This document shows positions 1-8,657 of a DNA stretch of 64,000 nt, piece after piece. The DNA comes from Paenibacillus gyeongsangnamensis. GTDB taxonomy: Bacteria > Bacillota > Bacilli > Paenibacillales > NBRC-103111. The DNA is taken from positions 1 to 64,000 of the forward strand of contig NZ_JAQAGZ010000016.1 in NCBI RefSeq assembly GCF_027533625.1. Direction: 5' to 3'. The notes below the pieces were generated by a model that was given only the letters and a program-made list of their open reading frames with translations, searched no databases and was not told the DNA's origin. Position 1 is the stretch's first letter; every line of letters starts with the position of its first letter. Position numbers and translations under genes: made by a program.

Positions 1-244
1 CATGTGAATGACAAAAGAGAAAGCCTTTCTCCCGCGCCTTCGCTTGGGCTACGTCCTCAACCTATGAACATCTTCTTCAGTGGTAATATCTTTCAATATT
101 TCCATCACTGATCGATTAACTGCTTGCCCCTTCGGGGCAATTACAACAAACATTGTGCAAGATTTCACACCTTAAAAATCTAAAAAAACTGTCTTGACAT
201 CTTGTAGCACCATAAATGGCAATCTTATTGAATCAAGAATTGAC

Positions 245-361
245 ATGGATGTGATGTATTCAGGATGTATTTCCGGGGCTTCCTCTATCGAAGAAGTAAA
301 AACCGGATCTAACGTGCAAAATTACATTGCTTCGGCTGTGACCAAAGCTGCAAAACCATAA
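245..361 (+). pseudogene. C-terminal remnant of an ArsM-like arsenite methyltransferase
   Basis: The 38-codon reading frame encodes a piece with SGCISGASSIEEV followed directly by GSNVQNYIASAV and a lysine-proline end. From memory of the family, both pieces resemble the extreme C-terminus of arsenite S-adenosylmethyltransferases, where a further stretch normally separates them. The sequence therefore looks like an internally deleted tail of a lost arsM gene. No ribosome binding site fits its ATG and no upstream methyltransferase domain is present. The family assignment is an inference from short motifs. Confidence 0.4.
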
Positions 362-390
362 TCGAACAGTCGAATACGGTCGATGGCCGT

Positions 391-419
391 AAAAAAGGCT
401 CCTGCAGAAACAGGAGCCT
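391..419 (-). terminator. Leftward Rho-independent terminator
   Basis: A perfect 9-bp inverted repeat (AGGCTCCTG with a 6-base loop) is followed on the minus strand by a run of six T. It would end a leftward transcript, but no convincing leftward gene is seen between it and the transporter at 714. Confidence 0.5.
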
Positions 420-614
420 CTCCGCACCAAAAAATTGCCACACATAGGGTACCATCCCTCATTAGCTAATAATTACCCCAAAGAGATAGCGAAGCCGTAG
501 GAAATGTTTATTTAAATAATTATTTATCAGCCTATGAGGTTAATTATGTAATATGCTTTTGTTGGCGATAATCAGGGAAGCGGTCTATCTTACAAATAAA
601 TTAGGTTCAATGTA

Positions 615-643
615 TTGACTTTAATAACTGTAAATATTATTGT
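615..643 (+). promoter_or_regulatory. Probable sigma-A promoter of the MFS exporter gene
   Basis: TTGACT and TATTGT are separated by 17 bases, about 70 bases upstream of the preferred ATG of the transporter. The rest of the 420-713 interval is AT-rich and holds nothing else I can name. Confidence 0.4.
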
Positions 644-713
644 AACAGATAGGCGGACCCGATTAGATGGTATCGCACATATAGAGATTAGTGGAGAGGG
701 ATGTGTTACCGAA

Positions 714-2147
714 ATGAAGCAATACAATACTCGGGCCATCATGGCGTCGCTGCTTATATGTGGCTTCGTCGGTATGTTCAGCGAGACGGCCCTTAACATC
801 GCGATCAGTAATTTGATGGATGTATTCCATATTTCGGCCGCGACCGCGCAGTGGTTGACCACAGGATTTTTGCTGACACTCGGCATTCTGATGCCGACGA
901 CCGGACTGCTGCTGCAATGGTTTACGACGAGACAGCTGTTTATCGGTTCGGTGATGAGTTCAATTGCCGGCACTCTCATTGCGGCCCTTGCTTTCAAATT
1001 CGAAATGCTGATGGTCGCCCGCGTGCTGCAGGCTGCCGGTATGGGTCTCTTGATTCCGCTCATGTTTAATACGATCCTGGTCGTCTACCCGCCGGAGAAG
1101 CGGGGGGCGGCTATGGGCTTCGTTGGTCTCGTCATCATGTTTGCGCCGGCTACCGGACCGACTGTGGCGGGTCTCCTGATCGAATATTTGTCGTGGCATT
1201 ACATCTTCTGGCTCTCGCTTCCGTTCTTGGTCATTGGACTGTTTGTAGGACTGAAGTATTTGGAGAACGTTACGAACGTCACGAAACCGCGCATCGATCT
1301 GCAGTCTGTCGCGTTGTCCACAATCGGCTTTGGGGGCCTTGTCTTCGGCTTCAGCAAGGCGGGTGAAGGCGCGGAAGGCTGGACCAGCGCGGTAGTGATC
1401 ACCTCCATCGTCATCGGGCTCATTGCGCTCACGCTGTTCATACTGCGTCAGATGTTTATGCGTGAGCCGATGATGAACCTGCGAGTCTTCAAGTACCCCA
1501 TGTTCATCGTGGGACTGCTGCTGGTGCTGTCGTGTATGATGATTATCTTGTCGAGCATGATTATTTTGCCTATGTATCTGCAGAACGGCATGAGATTGTC
1601 CGCGTTTACCGCAGGGCTCATGCTGCTGCCGGGGAGCGCGCTGAACGGCCTCCTGTCACCGCGCATGGGGCGTTTATTCGACAGGTATGGGCCGAAGTGG
1701 CTAGTTATACCCGGTCTCGTTATCGTCGCTGCGATGTTATGGTTTTTCTCCGGTATTACAACGGCGTCTTCGATTGCGTTCATCGTCGCCCTGCATATCG
1801 GCCTCATGGTCGGGATTTCCATGGTGTGGATGCCATCGCAAACGAACGGACTGAACCAGTTGCCGCCGGAGCTGTATCCGCACGGGACGGCAGTCATGAA
1901 CACGCTGCAGCAGGTCGCAGGTGCGGTCGGCACGGCGATTGCAATCAGCATCCTGACGAAGGGCATGGAGAAATACCTGCATAACTCACCTACACCGAAT
2001 AATCTGGCCGAAAAAGCCAACGCCATGACCTTCGCCTCTCAGAACGTGTTCATGTTTGCAATGATCGTGACGCTGATCGGTTTGGCGATGGCGTTCTTTA
2101 TCCGCCGCGTTGTTGTTAAACACGCGGCGATGAATCCGTCGCATTGA
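714..2147 (+). CDS. MFS drug exporter, DHA2 (14-helix) family
   Basis: Predicted 477-residue membrane protein of the EmrB/QacA/LmrB type, which exports drugs or other organic compounds using the proton gradient. The sequence is almost entirely hydrophobic segments. Near the N-terminus it has the DHA2-like stretch AQWLTTGFLLTLGILMPTTG, and near residue 140 the motif GPTVAGLLIEYLSWHYIFW, typical of helix 5 (motif C). I chose the ATG at 714 because GGAGAGGG lies just upstream. The longer frame from 615 overlaps the probable promoter and adds a non-membrane extension. It stands alone, with a terminator immediately downstream. The substrate cannot be told from sequence. Confidence 0.88.
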   Translation: MKQYNTRAIMASLLICGFVGMFSETALNIAISNLMDVFHISAATAQWLTTGFLLTLGILMPTTGLLLQWFTTRQLFIGSVMSSIAGTLIAALAFKFEMLMVARVLQAAGMGLLIPLMFNTILVVYPPEKRGAAMGFVGLVIMFAPATGPTVAGLLIEYLSWHYIFWLSLPFLVIGLFVGLKYLENVTNVTKPRIDLQSVALSTIGFGGLVFGFSKAGEGAEGWTSAVVITSIVIGLIALTLFILRQMFMREPMMNLRVFKYPMFIVGLLLVLSCMMIILSSMIILPMYLQNGMRLSAFTAGLMLLPGSALNGLLSPRMGRLFDRYGPKWLVIPGLVIVAAMLWFFSGITTASSIAFIVALHIGLMVGISMVWMPSQTNGLNQLPPELYPHGTAVMNTLQQVAGAVGTAIAISILTKGMEKYLHNSPTPNNLAEKANAMTFASQNVFMFAMIVTLIGLAMAFFIRRVVVKHAAMNPSH

Positions 2148-2156
2148 TTTCTTGAA

Positions 2157-2180
2157 AGGGAGCCTCCGGGCTCTCTTTTT
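2157..2180 (+). terminator. Terminator of the MFS exporter gene
   Basis: A GAGCC/GGCTC stem with a short loop is followed by TCTCTTTTT, ten bases after the stop codon. Confidence 0.7.
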
Positions 2181-2279
2181 GCTGCTAGCCAGAAATCTAT
2201 GTGTCCGCGAAGGCGCTTGAACGTTCTTTCTTATTGAACTAAAGTGCAGTTTAGTGCGTTGTAGGGACAAAGGGGAGGG

Positions 2280-2317
2280 GCAGTCGCTTTCATATAAGAA
2301 TGAAAGCGACTGTCTTT
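2280..2317 (+). terminator. Long hairpin with T-run between the exporter and aroA
   Basis: A 13-bp near-perfect inverted repeat (CAGTCGCTTTCAT and its complement) is followed by GTCTTTTT on the plus strand. It could back up the preceding terminator. On the minus strand it lies just after aroA, but without a T-run. Confidence 0.55.
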
Positions 2318-2346
2318 TTGCACACATATATCGTATATTAAATGCG

Positions 2347-3417
2347 TTACAGTAACCCAGATTCTTTAACTCCGGAATAAAAACGGTTGAATTCGTCAAT
2401 ATTAAGCTGCTGTGCAGCATCGGATAGTGCCGTGGCAGGGTCGGGATGTACCTCAACCATAATACCATCAGCACCAGCCGCGAGAGCCGCTTTTGCACAG
2501 GGAACAAGTATGTCTTTTCGCCCTGTAGAATGGGTTACATCCACGAGGACAGGCAAATGACTTTCCTGCTTGAGAATTGGTACCGCAGAGATATCCAGAG
2601 TGTTGCGTGTCGCCTTTTCATAGGTGCGGATTCCACGTTCAATCAGCATAACCTGGGTGTTCCCGCGGGAAACGATATATTCTGCCGCATGCAAAAACTC
2701 ATCAATCGTGGCTGCTAGCCCTCGTTTCAGGAGTATTGGTGTGCGAACCTCGCCTGCCGCTTTCAGCAATTCGAAATTCTGCATGTTGCGAGCCCCGATC
2801 TGAATAACGTCGATATATTCAGAAGCAAGTTCGATATGTCTCGGGTCTACGATTTCACTAATCGTCTTCAGACCGAATTCGCCTGCAACTTCCTTCAAAA
2901 TCTTCAGACCTTCGATCCCCAGTCCCTGAAAATCATATGGCGATGTCCTTGGTTTGAACGCGCCTCCGCGCATGACGGATATGCCAGTATCCTTTATAGC
3001 TTTCGCCACGAGTCGAACCTGCTTATAGCTTTCGACAGAGCATGGTCCTGCGATCATTAATGGCTTCGATCCTCCTACGGCTACGTCACCTATATGGACG
3101 ACGGTATCTTCCTTTTGCTTATTACGGCTGACCAGCAGATGTTTCTTATGCTCTGATTCTTGGAGATTCAGAGATGCCTGAAAAATTTGCTTAAACAGAT
3201 GTTGAATGGTTTTGTCGTCGAACGGTCCCTTATTTGCGGCAACCAGCTCTGACAGCATTTCCTTTTCTCGAACAGGATCGAATTTGGGTGTGCCTTGGTT
3301 TTCCTTTACATCTCCGATTTCTTGGACGACGCGTGCCCGATCGGACAGAAGCTCCAAAAGGTGATGATTAATGATGTTCAGTTTGTTTCTTAATTGCTCT
3401 AAGCTGGGTGTTGTCAT
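2347..3417 (-). CDS. aroA: Bifunctional DAHP synthase / chorismate mutase
   Basis: Catalyses the first step of the shikimate pathway (phosphoenolpyruvate plus erythrose 4-phosphate to DAHP). It is fused to a chorismate mutase domain that in Bacillus mediates feedback by chorismate or prephenate. Of 356 residues, the first ~85 form an AroQ-type helical mutase domain (LEQLRNKLNIINHHLLELL, KFDPVREKEML). The rest is a type I-beta DAHP synthase with MIAGPCSVES, GGAFKPRTSPY, IGARNMQNF, and DVTHSTGR. The length matches B. subtilis AroA (about 358). The gene is single and led by a T-box, so its expression should follow the charging of an aromatic-type tRNA. B. subtilis naming is used; this is not EPSP synthase. 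Confidence 0.95.
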   Translation of the reverse strand: MTTPSLEQLRNKLNIINHHLLELLSDRARVVQEIGDVKENQGTPKFDPVREKEMLSELVAANKGPFDDKTIQHLFKQIFQASLNLQESEHKKHLLVSRNKQKEDTVVHIGDVAVGGSKPLMIAGPCSVESYKQVRLVAKAIKDTGISVMRGGAFKPRTSPYDFQGLGIEGLKILKEVAGEFGLKTISEIVDPRHIELASEYIDVIQIGARNMQNFELLKAAGEVRTPILLKRGLAATIDEFLHAAEYIVSRGNTQVMLIERGIRTYEKATRNTLDISAVPILKQESHLPVLVDVTHSTGRKDILVPCAKAALAAGADGIMVEVHPDPATALSDAAQQLNIDEFNRFYSGVKESGLL

Positions 3418-3448
3418 TTAGATCGCTCCTTGTTCCCGTATTTGAAAA

Positions 3449-3712
3449 ACAAAAAGACTCCTGTCCGCAAGGGACGAGGAGCCGTGGTACCACCCTTATT
3501 AGAAATGAAGCATACTGAACAGTACGGCTCCATTTCTCACTTTCGTCTCTTTAACGCAGAGAAATACGGGTATGCCTAGCGAGCTCAGAAATTGGGCTTC
3601 GTTCAGCAACCGGCTCCGGAGTGAACTTCGGCGGACAGATCCATTCGGGTGCTCTCAGTCGGTCGGCACACCGTCCCTGTCAAGAACCTCGATCCGCTTA
3701 CTCTCTCCATCA
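3449..3712 (-). promoter_or_regulatory. T-box riboswitch leader of aroA
   Basis: Read on the minus strand, the leader has an AGTA-containing specifier-loop side, a long stem I, the T-box sequence AAGGGTGGTACCACGG (complement of about 3482-3498), and a terminator hairpin GGCTCCTCGTCCC / GGACAGGAGTC followed by TTTTTG. The 3' side of the specifier loop reads CGAAG-TTC-A between helices GCGGA/TCCGC and GGAG/CTCC. This makes TTC (Phe) at complement 3623-3625 the best specifier candidate. The leader ends about 30 bases before the start codon. Confidence 0.9.
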
Positions 3713-3731
3713 TCGCTTTTGACTTAGTTGG

Positions 3732-3760
3732 ATTGTATAGCAATGAAATGTATCTCGCAA
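3732..3760 (-). promoter_or_regulatory. Promoter of the T-box/aroA transcript
   Basis: On the minus strand TTGCGA and TACAAT are separated by exactly 17 bases, just ahead of the first T-box helix. Confidence 0.6.
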
Positions 3761-4061
3761 GCACATTGTTTAACGCGTATTTGCTTTATTGCGGTGCAAC
3801 ATTTAAACATAAAACTACTGAACTGCCATGAAAGAACGAATTCACTTTCATTTTCTCTGATGCCGCCTTCGTGCGGCATGGATCGCTAACGGGAGACCTG
3901 ACGTTTTGTAACACGACGATCCGCGTAAGATCAACACTTTCAGTTTTTCCCAAGACAAGTAACATCCTAAGTCGATAAGAAATGATTATAATCAATTGGT
4001 AAATTGCCGCTTCGAGGTAAAGGATCTATCATAAACTATATAACGACTGGAGGGGATCAAG

Positions 4062-4199
4062 ATGAAATACTATGCCAACATGTATGCGAATAACCATGGG
4101 GTTGAAGAGAACGACAGGAGCCTTATAGGAGGCATTACGGGAGGTATATTATTTCGTGGAGACGTTAAAAAAATTTATAGCTTATTACAAGCCTTATAA
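4062..4199 (+). CDS. 45-residue upstream ORF overlapping the ABC exporter start
   Basis: ATG at 4062 is preceded by GGAGGGG at a good distance. The 45-codon frame contains YYANMYANNHG and GGITGGILF and ends 44 bases inside the next gene, in a different frame. The GTG start and GGGAGGT ribosome binding site of the ABC gene lie inside it. This arrangement suggests translational coupling or a small leader peptide. I recognise no family, and the coding status rests on the ribosome binding site and position. Confidence 0.45.
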   Translation: MKYYANMYANNHGVEENDRSLIGGITGGILFRGDVKKIYSLLQAL

Positions 4200-5892
4200 A
4201 AAAGCATTGTTTGCGGACTTGTTTTTCGCATCGCTGGCTTCGGTGACCGTCCTAATCTATCCCTTGCTGGTGAATCAAATCACACGTAACGCCATAAACG
4301 ACAAGGGGATCGCTACCGATTTAGTCTTGAAAATGGCCGGCATCTTTTTGTTCCTGATGGTCATCGAATATGTCAGCAATTTCTATACGGACTATTACGG
4401 GCATGCGATGGGGGCCCAGATAGAGTCCGATATGCGAAGCGAATTGTTCGGTCATGTTCAAAAGCTGAGCTTCCAATACCACGATAATGCCAGAACAGGC
4501 CAGCTGATGTCGCGCATCACAACGGATTTATTCGACATATCGGAGCTTGCACACCACGGGCCGGAAGACGCGATGATTTCCCTGGTGAGAATCATAGGGT
4601 CGTTTATTATTTTGGTTAATATTAACGGGCTGCTCGCCCTAACGATCTTCGCAATTCTGCCTTGCATGATTATTTTCGCCTATCATTACAGCATAAAGGT
4701 GAAAAACACCCTGAAAAAGAACAAGGAGCATATAGCGGACATCAATGCGCAAATCGAGGACAGCCTATCCGGAATCCGCATAGTCCAATCGTTTGCCAAC
4801 GAAAAAGTCGAGATGGAGAAATTCAGAAGCAGCAACCGCCGTTTTCTGGAAAGCAGGAAAAACGGTTACCGGGTGGAGGCTTTGTTTTTCAACGGGTTAA
4901 CCGCGTTTATTTCCTTTATTCTTATTGCTGTCGTTGTCGTAGGTGCCGTTCTGGTCAGCTATAACCGGCTGCAGCTCACCGAGCTGATTACCTTCCTGCT
5001 GATCTTAAACACCCTGATCGACCCGGTAAAAAGGCTGGTGAACTTTACCCAGAATTTGCAAAACGGCGCTGCCGGCTTCGAGCGTTTCATGGAAATCTTG
5101 GCCGTTCAGCCGGACATTACCGATGTCAAGGACGCTGCTGTAATCAGCCATGCAAAAGGAAGAGTGGAGTTTGAACATGTCGGCTTCCGGTACGCCGGCG
5201 AGTTGAATGATGTGTTCAAGAATATTAACTTGACGGTAAGCCCCGGTGAATATGTAGCCCTGGTAGGCTCCTCTGGTGTGGGAAAAACAACTCTTTGCAG
5301 CTTAATCCCGCGTTTCTACGAAGCCAGTGAAGGAACGATCCGAATCGATGGAACAGATATAAAAAACATCAAGCTGAAGTCGCTGCGGGAGCATATCGGA
5401 ATCGTGCAGCAGGAAGTGTATCTCTTTTCCGGCACGATCAAAGAGAACATCATGTACGGGAAACCGGGGGCAACGGATGAAGAAATCATTAGCGCCGCCA
5501 AAAAGGCCAATGCGCACGAATTTATCATGGGTCTTCCGGGCGGATATCATGCCTATATCGGACAGCGCGGGGTCAAGCTTTCCGGCGGACAGAAGCAGCG
5601 CATCAGCATCGCACGGATCTTTCTGAAAAACCCTTCCATCCTTATACTGGACGAAGCCACCTCCGCCCTGGACAGCGAGAGCGAGAACGCGGTGCAGGAA
5701 AGCTTTGAAAGGCTGGCTGAGGACCGCACAAGTTTCGTCATCGCGCACAGGTTGTCCACGATTAAAAAAGCGGACCGCATCATTGTGCTTTCGGAGCAGG
5801 GCATTGCAGAGGAAGGCAACCATGCGACATTAATGGAAACGAACGGGATCTACGCGAAGTATTATAAAATGCAGTATAACCAAGCGACATGA
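4156..5892 (+). CDS. ABC exporter, fused membrane and ATPase domains (MsbA/LmrA type)
   Basis: 578-residue half-transporter that would act as a dimer in the cytoplasmic membrane to export lipids, drugs or peptides. About six hydrophobic segments occupy residues 1-320. The ATPase domain follows, with Walker A GSSGVGKTT near 371, signature LSGGQKQR near 475, Walker B ILILDEATSALD near 494-505, and the H-loop in VIAHRLST. The GTG start is supported by GGGAGGT ten bases upstream and lies inside a small ORF (4062-4199). No partner exporter gene is adjacent, so a homodimer is likely. The substrate is unknown. Confidence 0.92.
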   Translation: METLKKFIAYYKPYKKALFADLFFASLASVTVLIYPLLVNQITRNAINDKGIATDLVLKMAGIFLFLMVIEYVSNFYTDYYGHAMGAQIESDMRSELFGHVQKLSFQYHDNARTGQLMSRITTDLFDISELAHHGPEDAMISLVRIIGSFIILVNINGLLALTIFAILPCMIIFAYHYSIKVKNTLKKNKEHIADINAQIEDSLSGIRIVQSFANEKVEMEKFRSSNRRFLESRKNGYRVEALFFNGLTAFISFILIAVVVVGAVLVSYNRLQLTELITFLLILNTLIDPVKRLVNFTQNLQNGAAGFERFMEILAVQPDITDVKDAAVISHAKGRVEFEHVGFRYAGELNDVFKNINLTVSPGEYVALVGSSGVGKTTLCSLIPRFYEASEGTIRIDGTDIKNIKLKSLREHIGIVQQEVYLFSGTIKENIMYGKPGATDEEIISAAKKANAHEFIMGLPGGYHAYIGQRGVKLSGGQKQRISIARIFLKNPSILILDEATSALDSESENAVQESFERLAEDRTSFVIAHRLSTIKKADRIIVLSEQGIAEEGNHATLMETNGIYAKYYKMQYNQAT

Positions 5893-5920
5893 TAAGCTTA
5901 TAGGCTCTGGTATTCATGGA

Positions 5921-5956
5921 AAAGGCAGCAAAGTATGTGAAGACTTTACTGCCTTT
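5921..5956. terminator. Bidirectional terminator between convergent genes
   Basis: Inverted repeat AAAGGCAG...ACTTTACTGCCTTT with internal pairing of AAAGT/ACTTT. It lies between the rightward ABC gene and the leftward manD gene and gives an A/T-flanked stem in both directions. Confidence 0.55.
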
Positions 5957-6008
5957 CTTCGTGCCCGTGACCCGAAAGCACTGACATTCCAAATTGCGGA
6001 AAAGCCGG

Positions 6009-7211
6009 TTACGGACGGGCCCATGTGCCGTCCGGCGTTCTTGCCAGCGTCCACTCGGGAAGGCGGTTCGTGCAGGGGAATTTGGCTGCTAACGTTTCAT
6101 CAAGTTCAATCCCCAGACCGGGTTTGTCGTTCAGGTAAGCATAGCCGTTTCTAAGCTCAGGGCAGCCGGGAAACACTTCCCGGATCGTATCGGAAAAGCC
6201 GTACCATTCCTGCACTCCGAAGTTGGGAGTACATAAATCAAGATGCAGATTGGCGGCATGCCCAACTGGAGACACGTCCCCCGGTCCATGCCAGGCCGTT
6301 CGAACGCCGAAGGCTTCGCACAACGCCGCCAATTTTTTTGCGGGCGTCAAACCTCCGATGGCGCTGATGTGGACGCGGATAAAATCGATCAAGGCCCCGG
6401 CGATTAGCGGCGTCCATTCCCTCGGATGGGTGAAGAGCTCGCCCATCGCAAGCGGCGTCGCGCTTTGACTGCGGATCATCCCGAACCAATCGAGCTGTTC
6501 CGGCGGGAGCGGGTCTTCGAGAAAAAACAACCGGTATGGCTCCAGCTGCTTCGCTAGCCGCACCGCTTCGATTGGTGAGACACGCTCGTGAATATCGTGT
6601 AACAGCTCCGGCCCGAATCCGAGTTTATGGCGAAGATGATCAAACAGACGGGGGATGCCCCGGGCATAAGCATCCGGATCGTAGTAAACTCCGGGAAGCG
6701 CATTTTCCGGCGAGTGAACCAAGGCGCCCTTCCCCCCGTATCCGCCCATTTGGCAACGGATATACCGCACTCCCTGCTCCATAAATTTCCGTACGTTATC
6801 TTCCACTTCTTGCTCGTCTCTTCCGTCGGCGTGCCGGTAGACGGCTGCCGCTTCGCGGCATTTGCCGCCAAGAAGCTGGTAAACGGGCAGCCCCGTCGCT
6901 TTCCCCTTAATGTCCCATAACGCCATGTCGACGCCGGACAATGCGTTGTTAAGAACCGGACCGTTGCGCCAGTAGGAGCTTACCATCGCGGTTTGCCATA
7001 GATCCTCAATGCGATGAGCGTCTTTTCCGATCAGAAACGGCTTTAAATATTCTTCAATCGCATTGGCTACCGTCAAATAACGCTGCGTAAAGGTAGCGCA
7101 CCCCAACCCGTAGAGGCCGGGCTCCGAAGTTTCGATCTTGACGACGACAAGATTGATTCCTTCCGGTGCCGTAAGTATTGTTTTTACATCGCGGATGGTT
7201 AAAGTCTCCAT
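6009..7211 (-). CDS. manD: Enolase-superfamily dehydratase, ManD/RspA group
   Basis: Predicted 400-residue acid-sugar dehydratase. Characterised ManD members convert D-mannonate (or D-gluconate) to 2-keto-3-deoxygluconate; others in the group have little activity. Metal-ligand positions of the superfamily are visible in LLHDIHERVSP, FLEDPLP, and AMGELFTHP, and YRHADGRD sits where the ManD group carries its lid residues. The ATG at 7211 is chosen because AAGGAGT precedes it; a longer frame begins inside the upstream gene. Only four bases separate it from the SDR gene, so the pair is probably one operon for hexuronate or aldonate breakdown. Confidence 0.85.
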   Translation of the reverse strand: METLTIRDVKTILTAPEGINLVVVKIETSEPGLYGLGCATFTQRYLTVANAIEEYLKPFLIGKDAHRIEDLWQTAMVSSYWRNGPVLNNALSGVDMALWDIKGKATGLPVYQLLGGKCREAAAVYRHADGRDEQEVEDNVRKFMEQGVRYIRCQMGGYGGKGALVHSPENALPGVYYDPDAYARGIPRLFDHLRHKLGFGPELLHDIHERVSPIEAVRLAKQLEPYRLFFLEDPLPPEQLDWFGMIRSQSATPLAMGELFTHPREWTPLIAGALIDFIRVHISAIGGLTPAKKLAALCEAFGVRTAWHGPGDVSPVGHAANLHLDLCTPNFGVQEWYGFSDTIREVFPGCPELRNGYAYLNDKPGLGIELDETLAAKFPCTNRLPEWTLARTPDGTWARP

Positions 7212-7215
7212 ATTC

Positions 7216-8046
7216 TTACTCCTTTTTGTCCGCATTCGCGGGCGGTTTACCCCAGCCATAGCCGGCTTCTTTACGAATATCCTCGGGCATGCCAGGGAGA
7301 ATCAGACCCCCATCCACCCGGATGGTCGAACCCGTAATATAAGCGGCCTCCTCGGAGACAAGCCACGCAACCGTTTCGCCGATATCGCGGGTGCTCCCCA
7401 TTCGGCCCAAGGGGATTTTCCGGCCCAGCGCATGATAAAATTCGTTACGGTCGGCGCCTTCCCGTGATGCCGTCGCACCCGGGGCAACGCAGTTGACGCG
7501 GATTCCGTAAGGGGCAAGGTCGAGTGCAGCGGATTGCGACGCTCTGCCCAGGGCGGCCTTGGTTCCGCCGTAGCCTGAGTCTCCGGGATAAGCCCGTTCG
7601 CCCCGGGTGGAGGTAATGTTTACGATGCTTCCATGAATCTGTCGTTCAATCATATGCTTCGCGGCAGCCTGCATCATAAGCAGGGGAGCCCGGAAGTTGA
7701 GGAAGAGCATATAATCCAAATCGGAAGGCTTGAATTCAGTGATACTCCCCATGATCGTCAGTCCTGCGTTATTCACGAGAACGTTAAGCCCGCCAATCTC
7801 CCGTACGGCGGTTTCCACCAGCCGGGCAGGTGTATCCCCCTTTGTCAAATCACCTTGAACGGTGCAGCATACCCGGCCGAAGTCCCTCTCGATGGTTCGG
7901 GAGACTTCCATAGCCTCTTCTCTTTCAGTGTAGTAGCTGATGGCCAGATCATAACCACGCGAGGCCAGGGTGAACGCAATTCCTTTCCCGATTCCGACGG
8001 CAGCTCCCGTAATCAATGCGGTTTTCTCTGCGTTTTGGGCAGTCAT
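7216..8046 (-). CDS. SDR-family NAD(P)-dependent oxidoreductase
   Basis: 276-residue short-chain dehydrogenase. It has the Rossmann motif TGAAVGIGKG near the N-terminus, the NNAG motif, and the catalytic Ser-Tyr-Lys set in ITSTRGER and SGYGGTKAAL. The C-terminal part has YITGSTIRVDGG. Its position directly upstream of manD suggests it interconverts a keto-sugar acid and its hydroxy form (for example fructuronate to mannonate). That role is inferred only from context. GGGAGG lies upstream of the ATG. Confidence 0.88.
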   Translation of the reverse strand: MTAQNAEKTALITGAAVGIGKGIAFTLASRGYDLAISYYTEREEAMEVSRTIERDFGRVCCTVQGDLTKGDTPARLVETAVREIGGLNVLVNNAGLTIMGSITEFKPSDLDYMLFLNFRAPLLMMQAAAKHMIERQIHGSIVNITSTRGERAYPGDSGYGGTKAALGRASQSAALDLAPYGIRVNCVAPGATASREGADRNEFYHALGRKIPLGRMGSTRDIGETVAWLVSEEAAYITGSTIRVDGGLILPGMPEDIRKEAGYGWGKPPANADKKE

Positions 8047-8657
8047 ACCTTAATACCTCCCGGAACAATTTTTCGTTAACACTTTAGGACTACTTCACGA
8101 GACGTCTGACCGCTTGCTGTCCTTGCTTCCGCCAATGCTCGAACCTGATACGATCCAGAACGAAGGGGCGAAGATCCCGTAAATTTGATTGATCAGCAAT
8201 ATGGGAACCGCTATATCCACACTTCCTTCCCGAACCCACGTGAACCGCCAGGCCAGCCTTCGTATCCGTTTTCCCGCCGAGCTGCCAGTCCACATCATCC
8301 AATTTATATTCCCTCGACCTAAAGCCTATTCCGCTAATCGCACGGCATCCATAGTTGCTTTCAATGAGCATACATTTTTGGAAAATTCATCTCAGCAAAT
8401 CAGCCGTCAAGGGTGAATTTGCCGGAGTCGTAGATAGCGTTTGCCGATGATAAAAGCTGGCATGACTCCTTTTGAATGAGCACCTCTTACCGTAGTCCGG
8501 CGATTTGAAAGGGCTCATTTTCTTTTTTGCGTCCAATCAAAAAAAGTAAAAAAATGGTTCGATGAATCCCCCCAATTATTGGAAATAGCTCGAATGATTG
8601 TAGTATCCGTTCAGTAATACTTATTGCTCTTATTTTTGTTAAAGGGGAGATTTCGGA
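8047..8657. other. Gene-free interval with decayed coding-like sequence
   Basis: Between manD-SDR and the SLH gene I find no ORF with a ribosome binding site. The minus strand of 8090-8400 contains overlapping short frames, including the hydrophobic stretch IAVPILLINQIYGIFAP and, in another frame, a piece CSLKATMDAVRLAE before a stop. This is consistent with a frameshifted gene relic, but I cannot assign a family. Near 8480-8530 an AATGAGC / GCTCATT pair separated by about 30 bases precedes a T-rich run. Confidence 0.25.

Noticed and set aside
615..713. Upstream extension of the MFS exporter to 615
   Set aside because: It would start within the probable promoter and adds a polar stretch absent from the family. 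ATG 714 has a ribosome binding site.
3861..3878. TGCCGC/GCGGCA hairpin as a terminator
   Set aside because: No T-run follows on either strand. It is treated as a possible degenerate repeat.
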